DNA of 64,000 nucleotides from Paenibacillus sp. V4I3. GTDB taxonomy: Bacteria > Bacillota > Bacilli > Paenibacillales > NBRC-103111. The notes beneath the pieces are model-generated. The model was not told where the DNA came from, did not search any database, and saw nothing but the letters and a program-made list of their open reading frames with translations. The translations under genes and the position numbers were made by a program. The stretch is from the NCBI RefSeq assembly GCF_030817215.1, contig NZ_JAUSZA010000001.1:1586501-1650500 (forward strand), read 5' to 3'. Below, piece after piece: positions 43,918-53,091 of the stretch (positions are counted from its first letter, which is position 1; each line of letters opens with the position of its first letter).

Positions 43918-45363
43918 GTGGGTATAAGAAGTTTTACGGATTATAATTTGAGTGAAGATATCGTACGGGCGCTTCAAAGCTTAGGATACGAGCAGCCAAC
44001 AGATGTGCAGAATGAAGTGATTCCTATCGCGCTGCAGGAGAAGGATCTCACGGTTAAGTCAAGAACAGGAAGCGGGAAGACGGCGGCGTTCGGTATACCG
44101 ATTTGTGAATTGGTGGAGTGGGAAGAGAACAGACCGCAGGCGCTGATTTTGACACCGACGAGAGAACTGGCCGACCAAGTAAAGCAGGATATCACGAATA
44201 TCGGGAGATTCAAGCGGATTAAAGCGGTGGCTCTGTATGGGAAGCAGCCTTTTGCCAAGCAGAAGATTGAGCTGCACCAGAAGTGCCATGTTGTTGTTGG
44301 GACGCCTGGCCGCGTGCTGGATCATATTCAGAAAGGGACGCTGGACCTGGAGCGGCTGAAATATCTAGTCATCGATGAAGCGGATGAGATGCTGCGGATG
44401 GGCTTCATTGAGCAGGTGGGGGCGATTATTGATGAGCTTCCGACGGATCGCATGACGATGTTATTTTCGGCAACACTTCCAAATGACGTGGAACAATTAT
44501 GCCATCGATACATGCGTAACCCCATTGATATTGAGATTCAAACGCCGGAGGCATCTAAGGTTCAGATTGAGCATTCCATTATAACGGTTCGAGAAAATGA
44601 TAAGTTTAACGTGCTTAAGGATGTCTTCGTGGTGGAGAATCCCGATAATTGCATCATTTTCTGCCGGACACAAGAGCATGTCGACTACTTATATAGACAG
44701 TTGGAGCAGTTGGACTATCCGTGCGATAAAATCCACGGGGGCATGATACAGGACGATCGGTTCCTAGTCATGAATGCTTTCAAAAGAGGGGAATTCCGTT
44801 TCTTAATTGCTACGGATGTCGCGGCGCGAGGGATTGACGTGGAGGATATCACACATGTCATTAACTACGATCTTCCGCTTGAAAAAGAAAGCTATGTCCA
44901 CCGAATCGGAAGAACGGGACGTGCGGGGAAGACGGGCAAGGCGATTACATTTGTTACGCCAAATGAGGACAAGTTTCTAGCTGATATTGAGGGCTATCTG
45001 GGGTTCGAAATACCGAGAAAAGACGCTCCCACGGCGGAGGAGGTTGCTACTGGACAACCTGCTTTTGATCAGAAAATGCAGGCCACGCCGGTCATTAAGA
45101 GGGATAAAAGTGACCAACTGAACAAGGGAATCATGAAGCTCTATTTTAACGGCGGGAAAAAGAAAAAGATTCGGGCTGTAGACTTTGTGGGAACCTTGGC
45201 CAAAATTGAAGGTATCACGGCTGACGATATCGGTATCATTACGATTCAGGACAATGTTTCGTATGTGGATATTTTGAATGGTAAAGGCCCGTTGGTGCTC
45301 AAAATCATGAAGAATACGACGATTAAAGGCAAGCTGCTCAAGGTGCATGAAGCGAATAAGTAA
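43918..45363 (+). CDS. dbpA: DEAD-box RNA helicase DbpA/YxiN
   Basis: A 481-residue ATP-dependent RNA helicase. The motifs are all intact: [12 protein letters not shown] (I), PTRELADQ (Ia), TPGRVLDH (Ib), VIDEADEML (II), LFSATLP (III), [11 protein letters not shown] (V) and [10 protein letters not shown] (VI). The C-terminal 75 residues, [27 protein letters not shown], form the DbpA RNA-binding domain that targets 23S rRNA hairpin 92, pointing to large-subunit ribosome assembly. The GTG start follows AAGGGGAG. The gene is monocistronic with terminators on both sides. Confidence 0.95.
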   Translation: MGIRSFTDYNLSEDIVRALQSLGYEQPTDVQNEVIPIALQEKDLTVKSRTGSGKTAAFGIPICELVEWEENRPQALILTPTRELADQVKQDITNIGRFKRIKAVALYGKQPFAKQKIELHQKCHVVVGTPGRVLDHIQKGTLDLERLKYLVIDEADEMLRMGFIEQVGAIIDELPTDRMTMLFSATLPNDVEQLCHRYMRNPIDIEIQTPEASKVQIEHSIITVRENDKFNVLKDVFVVENPDNCIIFCRTQEHVDYLYRQLEQLDYPCDKIHGGMIQDDRFLVMNAFKRGEFRFLIATDVAARGIDVEDITHVINYDLPLEKESYVHRIGRTGRAGKTGKAITFVTPNEDKFLADIEGYLGFEIPRKDAPTAEEVATGQPAFDQKMQATPVIKRDKSDQLNKGIMKLYFNGGKKKKIRAVDFVGTLAKIEGITADDIGIITIQDNVSYVDILNGKGPLVLKIMKNTTIKGKLLKVHEANK

Positions 45364-45370
45364 GAACAAG

Positions 45371-45405
45371 GATCCGGTTAGCCTCTGTGGCTCATCGGAT
45401 TTTTT
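45371..45405 (+). terminator. Terminator of dbpA
   Basis: ATCCG...AGCC pairs with GGCT...CGGAT, followed by TTTTTT, eight bases after the stop. Confidence 0.8.
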
Positions 45406-45476
45406 GCTGTTTGAGGGAGAAGGGGGCGGATTAGGAGGCCAGCCTGATAGTCTTTTTTCGGCTTATAGGAGCGAAA

Positions 45477-45657
45477 GTTGTACAGAGTACAACAATTTCA
45501 GAGGTTTCTTCTCATCCTAGCAGGAGATGTTGTATGTTGTACAACAATTTAGCCTCATTTCCTTCAAAAGAGCTGTTTTTGAGGGAAATGTTGTATTTTC
45601 TGCAACAATCGCAGGGAAAACGTGGATTAGCCAGCTTATTGTTGTACAAAATACAAC
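45477..45657. repeat. Nested palindromic repeat element, copy B (four hairpins)
   Basis: Four palindromes of the GTTGTA-N-TACAAC type: 45477-45493, 45528-45546, 45589-45607 and 45641-45657, centres 52, 61 and 51 bases apart, against 54, 62 and 52 in copy A. Unit three (TGTTGTA-TTTTC-TGCAACA) differs by one base from unit one of copy A. The spacer after unit three (GCAGG...AA..GTG...TAG) also resembles the corresponding copy A spacer. A central stem CAAAA-N6-TTTTTG lies between units two and three. No gene crosses it. It occupies the gap between dbpA and a sugar transporter operon. Confidence 0.82.
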
Positions 45658-45690
45658 TTTGAGCTACAGGTTAAAATTTTACCCAAAGGG

Positions 45691-45704
45691 GTCAATTAAT
45701 TGAC
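45691..45704. promoter_or_regulatory. Perfect 14-bp palindrome upstream of the sugar transporter operon
   Basis: GTCAATTAATTGAC reads the same on both strands. It lies 58 bases before the first permease start and its right half contains TTGACT, a possible -35, but no good -10 is at the right distance. It may be a regulator site. Confidence 0.4.
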
Positions 45705-45761
45705 TTACCGATCCTACTCCACCAAGGTAGACTAGAGAAAACACGACATGGGGTGAATTTC

Positions 45762-46706
45762 ATGGCTACCAAAATACATTCACAAGCAGACACCATTCCA
45801 TCCGTACAAGTGAAGCGGAAGCGGTCCATGCAGCAGGTGCGCGAGGATCTGGTCGGATACGCATTCGTCAGTCCCATGGTACTTGGATTATTTATCTTTA
45901 CATTATTTCCAATCGTAGCGTCCTTTTTCCTCAGTTTTACGGATTGGAACTTTGTTGCCAGATTTTCTAAAGTGAAATTTCTCGGCTTAGATAACTTTGT
46001 TAAGCTTGTGCATGACAGCGTATTTCTTCTATCACTCAAAAATAACCTGATTCTTATGATTGTAGTGCCGTTAACCTTGATCTCTTCGCTGGTTCTGGCG
46101 GTTATCATCGATAAGAAAATTCATTTTAAAGACCTCTTTAAAGTTGTTTATTTCATTCCTTACATCTCAAGTGTTGTTGCTGTAGCTATTGTGTTTCAGG
46201 TATTGTTCCACCCAACCTATGGACCGATTAATCAAATATTAATCGACTGGGGGATGGCGAACCCGCCCAAATGGCTAGCTGATCCGGATTTTGCTTTATA
46301 TTGTGTAATGGGACTTATGATCTGGGTGAGTATCGGATATAACATGATTATATTTATGGCCGGTCTGCAGTCGATTCCGAACGATCTTTATGAGGCAGCG
46401 GACATTGACGGTGCATCGAAGTTGAAGCAATTTTTCAGCATAACCGTGCCGCTCTTATCACCAACCACATTCTTCTTACTCGTAACAGGCATTATAGGGA
46501 CATTCAAAGCGTTCGACGTTATTTCCGTTCTAACAGGCGGCGGTCCTGCGAATTCAACCAGTGTAGTCGTATATCGTTTGTATGAAACAGCTTTCGTTAA
46601 TCTACAATCCGGTTATGCCTCCGCAATGGCTATTGTGCTGCTGGTGTTTGTCCTCCTGATTACACTCGTTCAGTGGTTTGGGCAACGTAGATGGGTCAAT
46701 TACTAG
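45762..46706 (+). CDS. Sugar ABC transporter permease (LacF/UgpA type)
   Basis: A 314-residue membrane protein with six helices. After a cytoplasmic N-terminal tail it reads VGYAFVSPMVLGLFIFTLFPIVASFFLSFTDW, typical of the first permease of CUT1-class sugar transporters, and has the EAA loop YEAADIDGASKLKQFFSITVPLLSPT. It works with the permease and binding protein that follow. ATG at 45762 was chosen because GGGGTG lies six bases upstream; a GTG nine bases earlier overlaps that site. No ATPase gene is in the operon, so a shared MsmX-type ATPase is likely. Confidence 0.92.
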   Translation: MATKIHSQADTIPSVQVKRKRSMQQVREDLVGYAFVSPMVLGLFIFTLFPIVASFFLSFTDWNFVARFSKVKFLGLDNFVKLVHDSVFLLSLKNNLILMIVVPLTLISSLVLAVIIDKKIHFKDLFKVVYFIPYISSVVAVAIVFQVLFHPTYGPINQILIDWGMANPPKWLADPDFALYCVMGLMIWVSIGYNMIIFMAGLQSIPNDLYEAADIDGASKLKQFFSITVPLLSPTTFFLLVTGIIGTFKAFDVISVLTGGGPANSTSVVVYRLYETAFVNLQSGYASAMAIVLLVFVLLITLVQWFGQRRWVNY

Positions 46707-46726
46707 AGAAGAAGGAGGAGTAACCG

Positions 46727-47554
46727 ATGGACAAGTTTAAAAATGTTAAAAAAACACTGCTAACTATACTCATGTTTATTATAGGCATATTGTTCATGTC
46801 TCCCTTCTTATGGATGATATCCGCATCTATGAAGCCGGAAGCAGATGTGTTTATATATCCCATTCAGTGGATCCCGAAGCATTGGAATTTGATTGAAAAT
46901 TATAAGACGGTGTGGTCGACGAAGTTCTCCCTTTATTACTGGAATTCTATCAAGGTTTCCGTCTTAACTACGGCGCTTTCCGTCCTGCTTTCCGCCATGG
47001 CAGCCTATGCCTTCTCGAAGATCAAGTTTCGCGGCCGTCATGTACTCTTTATTCTCGTCCTGGCGATCTATATGATTCCCAGTCAAGCGATTCTCGTTCC
47101 ACAGTTTCTATTGTTCCGCTGGATGGGCTTGTTCGACAGTCACTTTGGCTTGATTTTGCTAGGCTCCTTCAGTGTTCTCGGTACTTTCATGCTTCGTCAG
47201 TTCTATATGGGCATTCATGAGGAGTTTATCGAGTCAGCGCGAATGGATGGTGCAGGTCATGTCCGAATTTTCTTCTCTATCTGTACACCGCTTGTACGTC
47301 CGGCGATCGCCACTTATGCGATTCTGCGTTTTATCTGGACTTGGAACGATTACCAGAACCCGCTCATTTTCTTAAGAACGAAAGATTTATTCACACTGCC
47401 TCTCGGCATCCGATCCTTTGCTGATTTAAATGGAGAGTTCTACTCACTCATCATGGCCGCTTCTGTATCGGCAATCGTACCTTTACTTATCATTTTTATC
47501 ATTGGTCAAAAACAAGTTATCGAGGGAATCTCGATGGGTGGCGTTAAAGGTTAA
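46727..47554 (+). CDS. Sugar ABC transporter permease (LacG/UgpE type)
   Basis: A 275-residue six-helix permease: FMSPFLWMISASMKPEADVF at the start, AYAFSKIKFRGRHVLF in the middle, the EAA loop ESARMDGAGHVRIFFSICTPLVRP and the C-terminal IIFIIGQKQVIEGISMGGVKG, which is the usual end of CUT1 second permeases. It starts 20 bases after the first permease with an AAGGAGG site. Confidence 0.93.
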   Translation: MDKFKNVKKTLLTILMFIIGILFMSPFLWMISASMKPEADVFIYPIQWIPKHWNLIENYKTVWSTKFSLYYWNSIKVSVLTTALSVLLSAMAAYAFSKIKFRGRHVLFILVLAIYMIPSQAILVPQFLLFRWMGLFDSHFGLILLGSFSVLGTFMLRQFYMGIHEEFIESARMDGAGHVRIFFSICTPLVRPAIATYAILRFIWTWNDYQNPLIFLRTKDLFTLPLGIRSFADLNGEFYSLIMAASVSAIVPLLIIFIIGQKQVIEGISMGGVKG

Positions 47555-47573
47555 GGGTAAAAGGTCAAAAAAT

Positions 47574-47608
47574 GAGTGCATGAGGTTAAAATAGTGCCTC
47601 GTGTGCTC
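47574..47608 (+). other. Intercistronic hairpin before the binding protein gene
   Basis: GAGTGCATGAGG (47574-47585) pairs with CCTCGTGTGCTC (47597-47608) with two G-T pairs. No T-run follows, so it is not a standard terminator. It may protect the downstream binding protein mRNA or reduce read-through. Confidence 0.5.
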
Positions 47609-47677
47609 CATACAAGTTTGTTACGATCGATCATGTAAAGGTTTTCAAAATAACGAATACAACTTGGAGGGGTTCCT

Positions 47678-49021
47678 ATGAAAAAGAGTTTATTAGTACT
47701 AAGCGGTGTCCTAGCGATCAGTACTGCACTTGCAGGCTGTGGCAAAGGAGATACACCAGCAGCGGATAATGGTAAGGATGCAGCAGCAACGGCGAAAGCT
47801 CCGGTTACAATTAAAGTACAAGGATGGTACACCGAAGTTCAAGGGAATTGGAACGCGACAGTTGAAGCTTATAATAAAACACACCCGAACGTAAAAGTCG
47901 TATATGAAAACATGTCTGAAAAGGGTGATTCCCAAGAAGGCATGAAAAAGTTAGACCTATTAGCAGCTTCCGGTGAGCAAATGGACGTTGTTTTGTATTC
48001 CAGTGCACCTGAATTCGCTCAACGCGTAGGAGCAGGTATCTTGGAACCGCTTGATGAATATTTGAAGAAAGATAACATTGTTGTCAAAGATGAATATAAG
48101 CTTGACCCGATCGTAAACGGCAAATATTATGCACTGCCAGGTAAAATGGCTGAATGGTTCGTTCTATTGAACAAGGATAAGTTGGATGAAGCGAAGCTGC
48201 CAGTACCAACCGAGTGGACTTGGAATGATTATGCAGAGTATGCTAAGAAATTGACGAAGGGTGAAGGGGCAGCAAAGTCATACGGCTCCTACTTCCATAC
48301 GTGGAAAGAATACGCGGAATTAGCACTAAACAACGACATGGATAACGCTTACCTTGTGAAACCGGATGGTACACAGAACATCGATAATCCGAAGGTTCGT
48401 TTCTCCCTAGACTTACGTAACAAAATGGAAAACATAGATAAAACATCCGTTCCTTTCTTTGAAGTTGTCTCGCAGAAAATGGCTTACCGCGATGTATTTT
48501 ATAGCGGAAAAACAGCAATGTTAGCAACGGGTAACTGGATGGTAGGAGAACTATCACAAAATGCGAAGTTTAAAACCGTTTTTGCTCCATATCCGAAGTA
48601 CGACGCGAAAGATGAAAACGGACTAACGATTGGTGGCGCAGACTTCGTTGGTGTTGCAGCTAATTCCAAGAATAAGCAAGCGGCATATGACTTTGTGAAA
48701 TGGTATACGACGGAAGGAATCCAAACACAGGGTCTGTTCTTCTCAAGTTGGAAGAAAGCCGATATTGCCAAGAATGTAGACGCGATTCTGAAAAGCGGTA
48801 AACCTGAACAAGCCGCTCTGATCGATAAGGATTCATTGCTGGCTACGTTGAAAGTGAATAAAGCAACGAAGCTTTTAATTCCTCCGACATATGCGCTGCA
48901 ACAAGAGAAAGAATTCTTAACACAAGTTGAGCTTTTCTTAACAGGCAAGCAGGATCTGGAGAAAACGATTCAGATGGCAAAAACGAAAATTGAAGATATC
49001 CGTAAGAGCAATGCCAAGTAG
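47678..49021 (+). CDS. Sugar ABC transporter solute-binding lipoprotein (CUT1 family)
   Basis: A 447-residue extracellular binding protein. Lipobox STALAGCG (Cys about residue 21), Ala/Asp-rich linker, then TIKVQGWYTEVQGNWNATVEAYNKTHPNVKVVYENM, typical of COG1653 oligosaccharide-binding proteins. Further features are LDLLAASGEQMDVVLYSS, GKYYALPGKMAEWFVLLNKDKLDEAKLPVPTEWTWNDY and GKTAMLATGNWMVGEL. The sugar is unknown. It lies between the permeases and the sensor kinase, all on one strand. Confidence 0.92.
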   Translation: MKKSLLVLSGVLAISTALAGCGKGDTPAADNGKDAAATAKAPVTIKVQGWYTEVQGNWNATVEAYNKTHPNVKVVYENMSEKGDSQEGMKKLDLLAASGEQMDVVLYSSAPEFAQRVGAGILEPLDEYLKKDNIVVKDEYKLDPIVNGKYYALPGKMAEWFVLLNKDKLDEAKLPVPTEWTWNDYAEYAKKLTKGEGAAKSYGSYFHTWKEYAELALNNDMDNAYLVKPDGTQNIDNPKVRFSLDLRNKMENIDKTSVPFFEVVSQKMAYRDVFYSGKTAMLATGNWMVGELSQNAKFKTVFAPYPKYDAKDENGLTIGGADFVGVAANSKNKQAAYDFVKWYTTEGIQTQGLFFSSWKKADIAKNVDAILKSGKPEQAALIDKDSLLATLKVNKATKLLIPPTYALQQEKEFLTQVELFLTGKQDLEKTIQMAKTKIEDIRKSNAK

Positions 49022-49058
49022 TTATTAACCAACAAGTGCACCATTCCTGATATAATTG

Positions 49059-49086
49059 AAAGAGGAGGCCTAGGGCTCCTCTTTTT
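49059..49086 (+). terminator. Terminator between binding protein and kinase genes
   Basis: AAAGAGGAG pairs with CTCCTCTTTTT around GCCTAGGG, 38 bases after the binding protein stop. It should lower transcription into the two-component genes. Confidence 0.9.
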
Positions 49087-49124
49087 CCCATTTCATCGAT
49101 TCAACCGAAAGGCAGGAGAGTGCA

Positions 49125-50912
49125 GTGCCGAGCTGGCTTCGTACCTTATCACTACGCAATAAATTGGTGCTGACGATTCTGATTTGTCTCGTTCTTCCTT
49201 CAATCGCTTCCATGAACGTCTCCAGTTTGCTAACACGGGATGCAGTAAGGTCGCAAGTGGCAGATAACTCGCAGGAATCGATGCGGATCGTCAATCAGAT
49301 TGTTAACGGACAAATGAAAAATATGCTTTATGTGATGAATTTCATTCAATTTGATGAGGATCTGCAGCCTTCCATTCGGGAATTAGGCCGGGCAAATGAC
49401 CTAACGGATAAAGGCGATGTCTTGGCTTATAAGCAAACGATAATCAAGAGAATATCAACGGTCATCAACTCTTTTGGTAATTTGTACGTCACAGTGCTTT
49501 TGCCCAATGGAGAGTATGTTGCTTCGTATTCAACCTTTGCTTTTAACCCGAACGAATTCCTGCAAAAAAGTTGGTTTAACGATGTGGAGAAGATATCCGG
49601 TTATAATGTCAAATGGATAGGAGCTGAAACCAATTATAGTCAAGCAACCAATCAACCTTATTTATTGGCGGCAGCAAAACCGCTTCGTATCAATGGATTA
49701 ACGTACGGTTATGTGGTTGTTGGAATGGAATTAAGCACAATCCAACAGTTATTTGATCAATATAAAAACAATGAATCGATGGTCATTGTTGACGGTCAGG
49801 GGCGTATTCTGGTCGATAAAGACTCCAGCACAATCGGTAAATCATTTCCTTACTATAATCAGCTCCCTGCGCAGGATGGATCCTCGTTTGTGAAGGTAGA
49901 TGGAGAAGATTATATCTTGCATAGCACCCATTTAACATCTGAATGGAAGCTTGTTAATATGAGTCCTTATAAAAGCGCTGCCCACAAAATTGAGTCGTTC
50001 CGAAAGACTGATTTTCTGATTCAGTTATTCTTTTTAATTCTATTCGCTGTTGTGCTCCTTTATATGGTACGCACGCTTACGAAACCGATTGCGCGGCTTG
50101 TCCAAACCGTAGTCCGAATTGAATCGGGTCAACTGAGTGAGCGATCCAACATCAGCGGGGGGGACGAAGTAGGGCGGCTTGGATATGTTTTCGACCGAAT
50201 GATTGACCGTATTGAACGGATGTTAGAAGAGAACCGCCGTGAACAAGAATTAAAGCGTAAGGCAGAGTTAGCCATGCTGCAGGCGCAAATAAATCCGCAT
50301 TTTCTATTTAATGTACTCAATTCGATCCGACTGAAAATCATGATGAAGGGTGATTCTGAGAATGCGGAGCTGATCAGTTCATTGTCATCACTGTTACGGA
50401 TGACGATCAACCGCAACAATGAATACATTTCGCTGCATGAGGAGATTGAGATTAACGAACATTATATTCGACTATTAAATTCTCGGCACGGTGATCGGGT
50501 ACATCTGCGGATTTCAGCGGCTTCAGACACCCTTCTTTTTGAAATACCTAGGTTTTTATTACAACCGCTTATTGAGAACGCTTATATACATGGGCTTAAA
50601 AGTAAGGCAGGGGATATTACCATAGCCTCGAGGATTTGTGAGGATGGTAGGCTGCAGGTGGAAGTTAGAGATTCGGGGGTAGGGATGCCTCCTGAACGTC
50701 TAGCTGCACTTCGCAATCATTTAGATGTCGTTCCTACCCAACAATCTGAAGAAACAAGCAGCCCATCCTTGTCAGGCATAGGTCTTCACAATGTATTTGA
50801 ACGACTTCGTTTAATATATGGTCATCGTTTCGATTATGAAATCGAAAGCGGGCCAGATCAGGGAACGCAGATTGTGCTGCGCTTTCCTCAACAGGCAGGA
50901 AAGGAGGGTTAA
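49125..50912 (+). CDS. YesM-type sensor histidine kinase
   Basis: A 595-residue intact membrane kinase. First helix NKLVLTILICLVLPSIASMNV, an extracellular dCache-like domain (about 35-290), second helix FLIQLFFLILFAVVLLYMV, HAMP (LTKPIARLVQTVVRIESGQLSER), the His_kinase segment MLQAQINPHFLFNVLNSIRLKIM with the phospho-His, and HATPase motifs LLQPLIENAYIHG, VRDSGVGMP and GIGLHNVFERLRLIYG. It probably senses the transported sugar and phosphorylates the regulator that follows two bases later. The GTG start has an AGGAG site. Confidence 0.93.
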   Translation: MPSWLRTLSLRNKLVLTILICLVLPSIASMNVSSLLTRDAVRSQVADNSQESMRIVNQIVNGQMKNMLYVMNFIQFDEDLQPSIRELGRANDLTDKGDVLAYKQTIIKRISTVINSFGNLYVTVLLPNGEYVASYSTFAFNPNEFLQKSWFNDVEKISGYNVKWIGAETNYSQATNQPYLLAAAKPLRINGLTYGYVVVGMELSTIQQLFDQYKNNESMVIVDGQGRILVDKDSSTIGKSFPYYNQLPAQDGSSFVKVDGEDYILHSTHLTSEWKLVNMSPYKSAAHKIESFRKTDFLIQLFFLILFAVVLLYMVRTLTKPIARLVQTVVRIESGQLSERSNISGGDEVGRLGYVFDRMIDRIERMLEENRREQELKRKAELAMLQAQINPHFLFNVLNSIRLKIMMKGDSENAELISSLSSLLRMTINRNNEYISLHEEIEINEHYIRLLNSRHGDRVHLRISAASDTLLFEIPRFLLQPLIENAYIHGLKSKAGDITIASRICEDGRLQVEVRDSGVGMPPERLAALRNHLDVVPTQQSEETSSPSLSGIGLHNVFERLRLIYGHRFDYEIESGPDQGTQIVLRFPQQAGKEG

Positions 50913-50914
50913 CC

Positions 50915-52546
50915 ATGTACTCCGTTATGATTGTGGATGATGATTTACCTGTGCTTGAGTTTCTGAAGACTTCAATTAAGTGGGCAGAATTAGGGTATAC
51001 GTTGACAGGCGCTTACGAGAATCCACTAGATGCGCTCGAAGCAGGACGCCAGGAAAAGACGGATGTGCTTATCAGCGATATTGGCATGCCTGGCATGAAT
51101 GGACTGGAGCTCATTGGGCATCTTCGTGAGGCTCATCCTCACGTGAAGGCCGTCATATTATCTTGTCACGATGATTTTCACTTTGCGCAAACAGCGATGA
51201 AGCTATCGGTGAGCGAATATATCTTGAAGGAAACGATGAACGTTGGCAACATTTCCGAGTTGCTGGGAAGGCTGAAGGAACAATTGGACGCGGAGGTCCA
51301 AGTATTGTCGAAGAGTCGCAAGCTCGAGAAAGAGGCTTATCAACACCGCGGAGCGTCTAAGCGTCAATTTATCCGCAGTACGGTGAATGAGCCCTTATTT
51401 GATGCTGAAGAGTGGACTTTGAAAGCTGAAGGATTCGGTATTCGACTTGGAAAACAAGGCGTACTTCCGGTCTTTGGTTATGCGAATCGTGTGAAGGAGG
51501 CGGATAATCGTTTTCAATCCAAGGATCTGTTTGAATATACCATCCAGAATATTGTTGAAGAGCTGCTTGTCGATCAGAAGGAGACAGCACTTTTCACTTA
51601 CGATACAGGAGAATTTGTTTTGTTGTTTCCTCATTACTCGGAGCTTCACGTCAACAACAGCCAGAAGGTGGAGCAGACATTAAAGCAACTGCAAAGCAGC
51701 TTGCAGCAATACTCGAAGCTATCCTTCACCTTTCTAACGGGAAGCCCAGTCAAAGATGCGCGATCTTTGAAAGATCAATTGATTCGTATGGTCGAAGGGA
51801 AGAATCTACGATTTTATTTGCCGGAGTCATCTATTATTAAATTGGGTCATGTCAGAGATGGATTCGGGGACGGAGGGTTGCTGTTAGCGCAGTACTCTGA
51901 AGCACTAGATGAGTTTCGGAGTGTCGTTTTCGATGAGCGATTGGATATGATCGACGTGTTTGTCTCGAAGTGGATAGATTTTATCCAATATAACCGATTT
52001 CGCCCGATGGAAGTAAAGGAATGGCTGCTGAAGATGATTCTCGACGTGCGGATGCGGCTCAAGTCGCTTCAGCATTATCAGTCAACCTTTTCTTCGGAGC
52101 TCTTGCATCATGATGTTCATGAATTATCATCAATTCGTGAGTTTGAGCTGTGGCTCAAAGACTACCTTCAGCAGGCCATTCAATGGGCAGGTCAGGTGTA
52201 TCACGAGTCTCACAACCGTGAAATTCTAGAGTGTCAACGTTTTGTATACAATCATCTACATATGAAAATTTCCCTCGAAGATGCTGCCACTCATCTGCAT
52301 CTGCATCCAAGCTATTTAAGCCGATTGTTCAAACGGGAAACCGGGGAGAATTTCATTGAATACGTCACACGGCTGAAGATGGAGAAAGCGAAGGAGCTCT
52401 TGGAAATCACAGACAAGAGCATCGAACAAATTTCCGATTCGTTAGGCTACGAGAATAAGAATTATTTCGGTAAGTTGTTCAAAGCGCATACGGGGTTTGT
52501 GCCGAATGCTTACCGAGGACAAACGAAAGCGAATCAGCCGTCTTAA
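50915..52546 (+). CDS. YesN-type response regulator with AraC DNA-binding domain
   Basis: A 543-residue partner of the preceding kinase. The receiver domain starts YSVMIVDDDLPVLEFLKTSIKWAELGY with the phosphoacceptor Asp in DVLISDIGMPGMNG and ending SEYILKETM, where the usual KP is KE. A long middle region is followed by the AraC motifs ISLEDAATHLHLHPSYLSRLFKRETGENFIEYV and SIEQISDSLGYENKNYFGKLFKAHTGFVPNAYR. It likely activates the transporter operon just upstream. The ATG follows AAGGAGG overlapping the end of the kinase gene. Confidence 0.93.
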   Translation: MYSVMIVDDDLPVLEFLKTSIKWAELGYTLTGAYENPLDALEAGRQEKTDVLISDIGMPGMNGLELIGHLREAHPHVKAVILSCHDDFHFAQTAMKLSVSEYILKETMNVGNISELLGRLKEQLDAEVQVLSKSRKLEKEAYQHRGASKRQFIRSTVNEPLFDAEEWTLKAEGFGIRLGKQGVLPVFGYANRVKEADNRFQSKDLFEYTIQNIVEELLVDQKETALFTYDTGEFVLLFPHYSELHVNNSQKVEQTLKQLQSSLQQYSKLSFTFLTGSPVKDARSLKDQLIRMVEGKNLRFYLPESSIIKLGHVRDGFGDGGLLLAQYSEALDEFRSVVFDERLDMIDVFVSKWIDFIQYNRFRPMEVKEWLLKMILDVRMRLKSLQHYQSTFSSELLHHDVHELSSIREFELWLKDYLQQAIQWAGQVYHESHNREILECQRFVYNHLHMKISLEDAATHLHLHPSYLSRLFKRETGENFIEYVTRLKMEKAKELLEITDKSIEQISDSLGYENKNYFGKLFKAHTGFVPNAYRGQTKANQPS

Positions 52547-52619
52547 CTGTTGTAACCAGAATTTCTTGAGGGATGTCGATGCTATTTGGATGGAAAACAC
52601 CCGAAATCATGGGGAAGTG

Positions 52620-52720
52620 GAACGTAGACGCGCTATTTCGCATTTTTTGCCTCCGAATCGTTCACAATGCTGTAATAGCGCATATTTTCCGAAATAACGG
52701 ATCGTCGTTCCGTTAACTAA
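52620..52720. repeat. Intergenic structured repeat
   Basis: The 545-base gap after the response regulator holds GCGCTATT (52631-52638) and its inverted copy AATAGCGC (about 52673-52680). There are two related segments of the form CGCAT(T/A)TTTT...CCGAA...CG and a small hairpin AACGGA-N-TCCGTT at about 52696-52715. No coding frame is credible. It looks like a short dispersed repeat, but no second copy is in the window. Confidence 0.45.
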
Positions 52721-52783
52721 AGGTCGGGTGACTTTCCTTGCCCATAATTTGCTTAAAAAAAGCAGAGGCATACAAAAAATGAG

Positions 52784-52827
52784 GACAGTTGGGCAGGCAG
52801 GTATAACCTGCCGTTCAGCTGTCTTTT
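52784..52827. terminator. Terminator-like hairpin
   Basis: GACAGTTG...GGCAGG pairs with CCTGCC...CAGCTGTC, followed by TTTTC on the plus strand and by TTTTTTG some bases further on the minus strand. It is far (238 bases) from the preceding stop. The rest of the gap up to 53091 is AT-rich with no further clear feature. Confidence 0.7.
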
Positions 52828-53091
52828 CAATTTTAGGGAATGCCCGAAAGCGATTGCAAGTCAACTAAAATGATATTCATGAACAATCAAGCTCGAGTGA
52901 TAGTGAAGTTCGCATAGGTAGCTTATTAAACGATTGTACATCTGCACAAACTTCCTTATCTTTACAAAAAAATATCACTTTTCTCTTTTAAATCATGGTA
53001 AAATTTAGAAGTATTATTGGGCTTGTCTGTCCATAAAGCCTCGGCTTATGAAGAAATGTTTTGACTCAGCAAATGCTAAGGAGGAATTGTA

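Noticed and set aside
52990..53091. Possible riboswitch upstream of the large secreted protein
   Set aside because: The AAAGCCTCGGCTT and AGCAAATGCTAAGG stretches recalled c-di-GMP aptamers, but the conserved core blocks of neither class are present.
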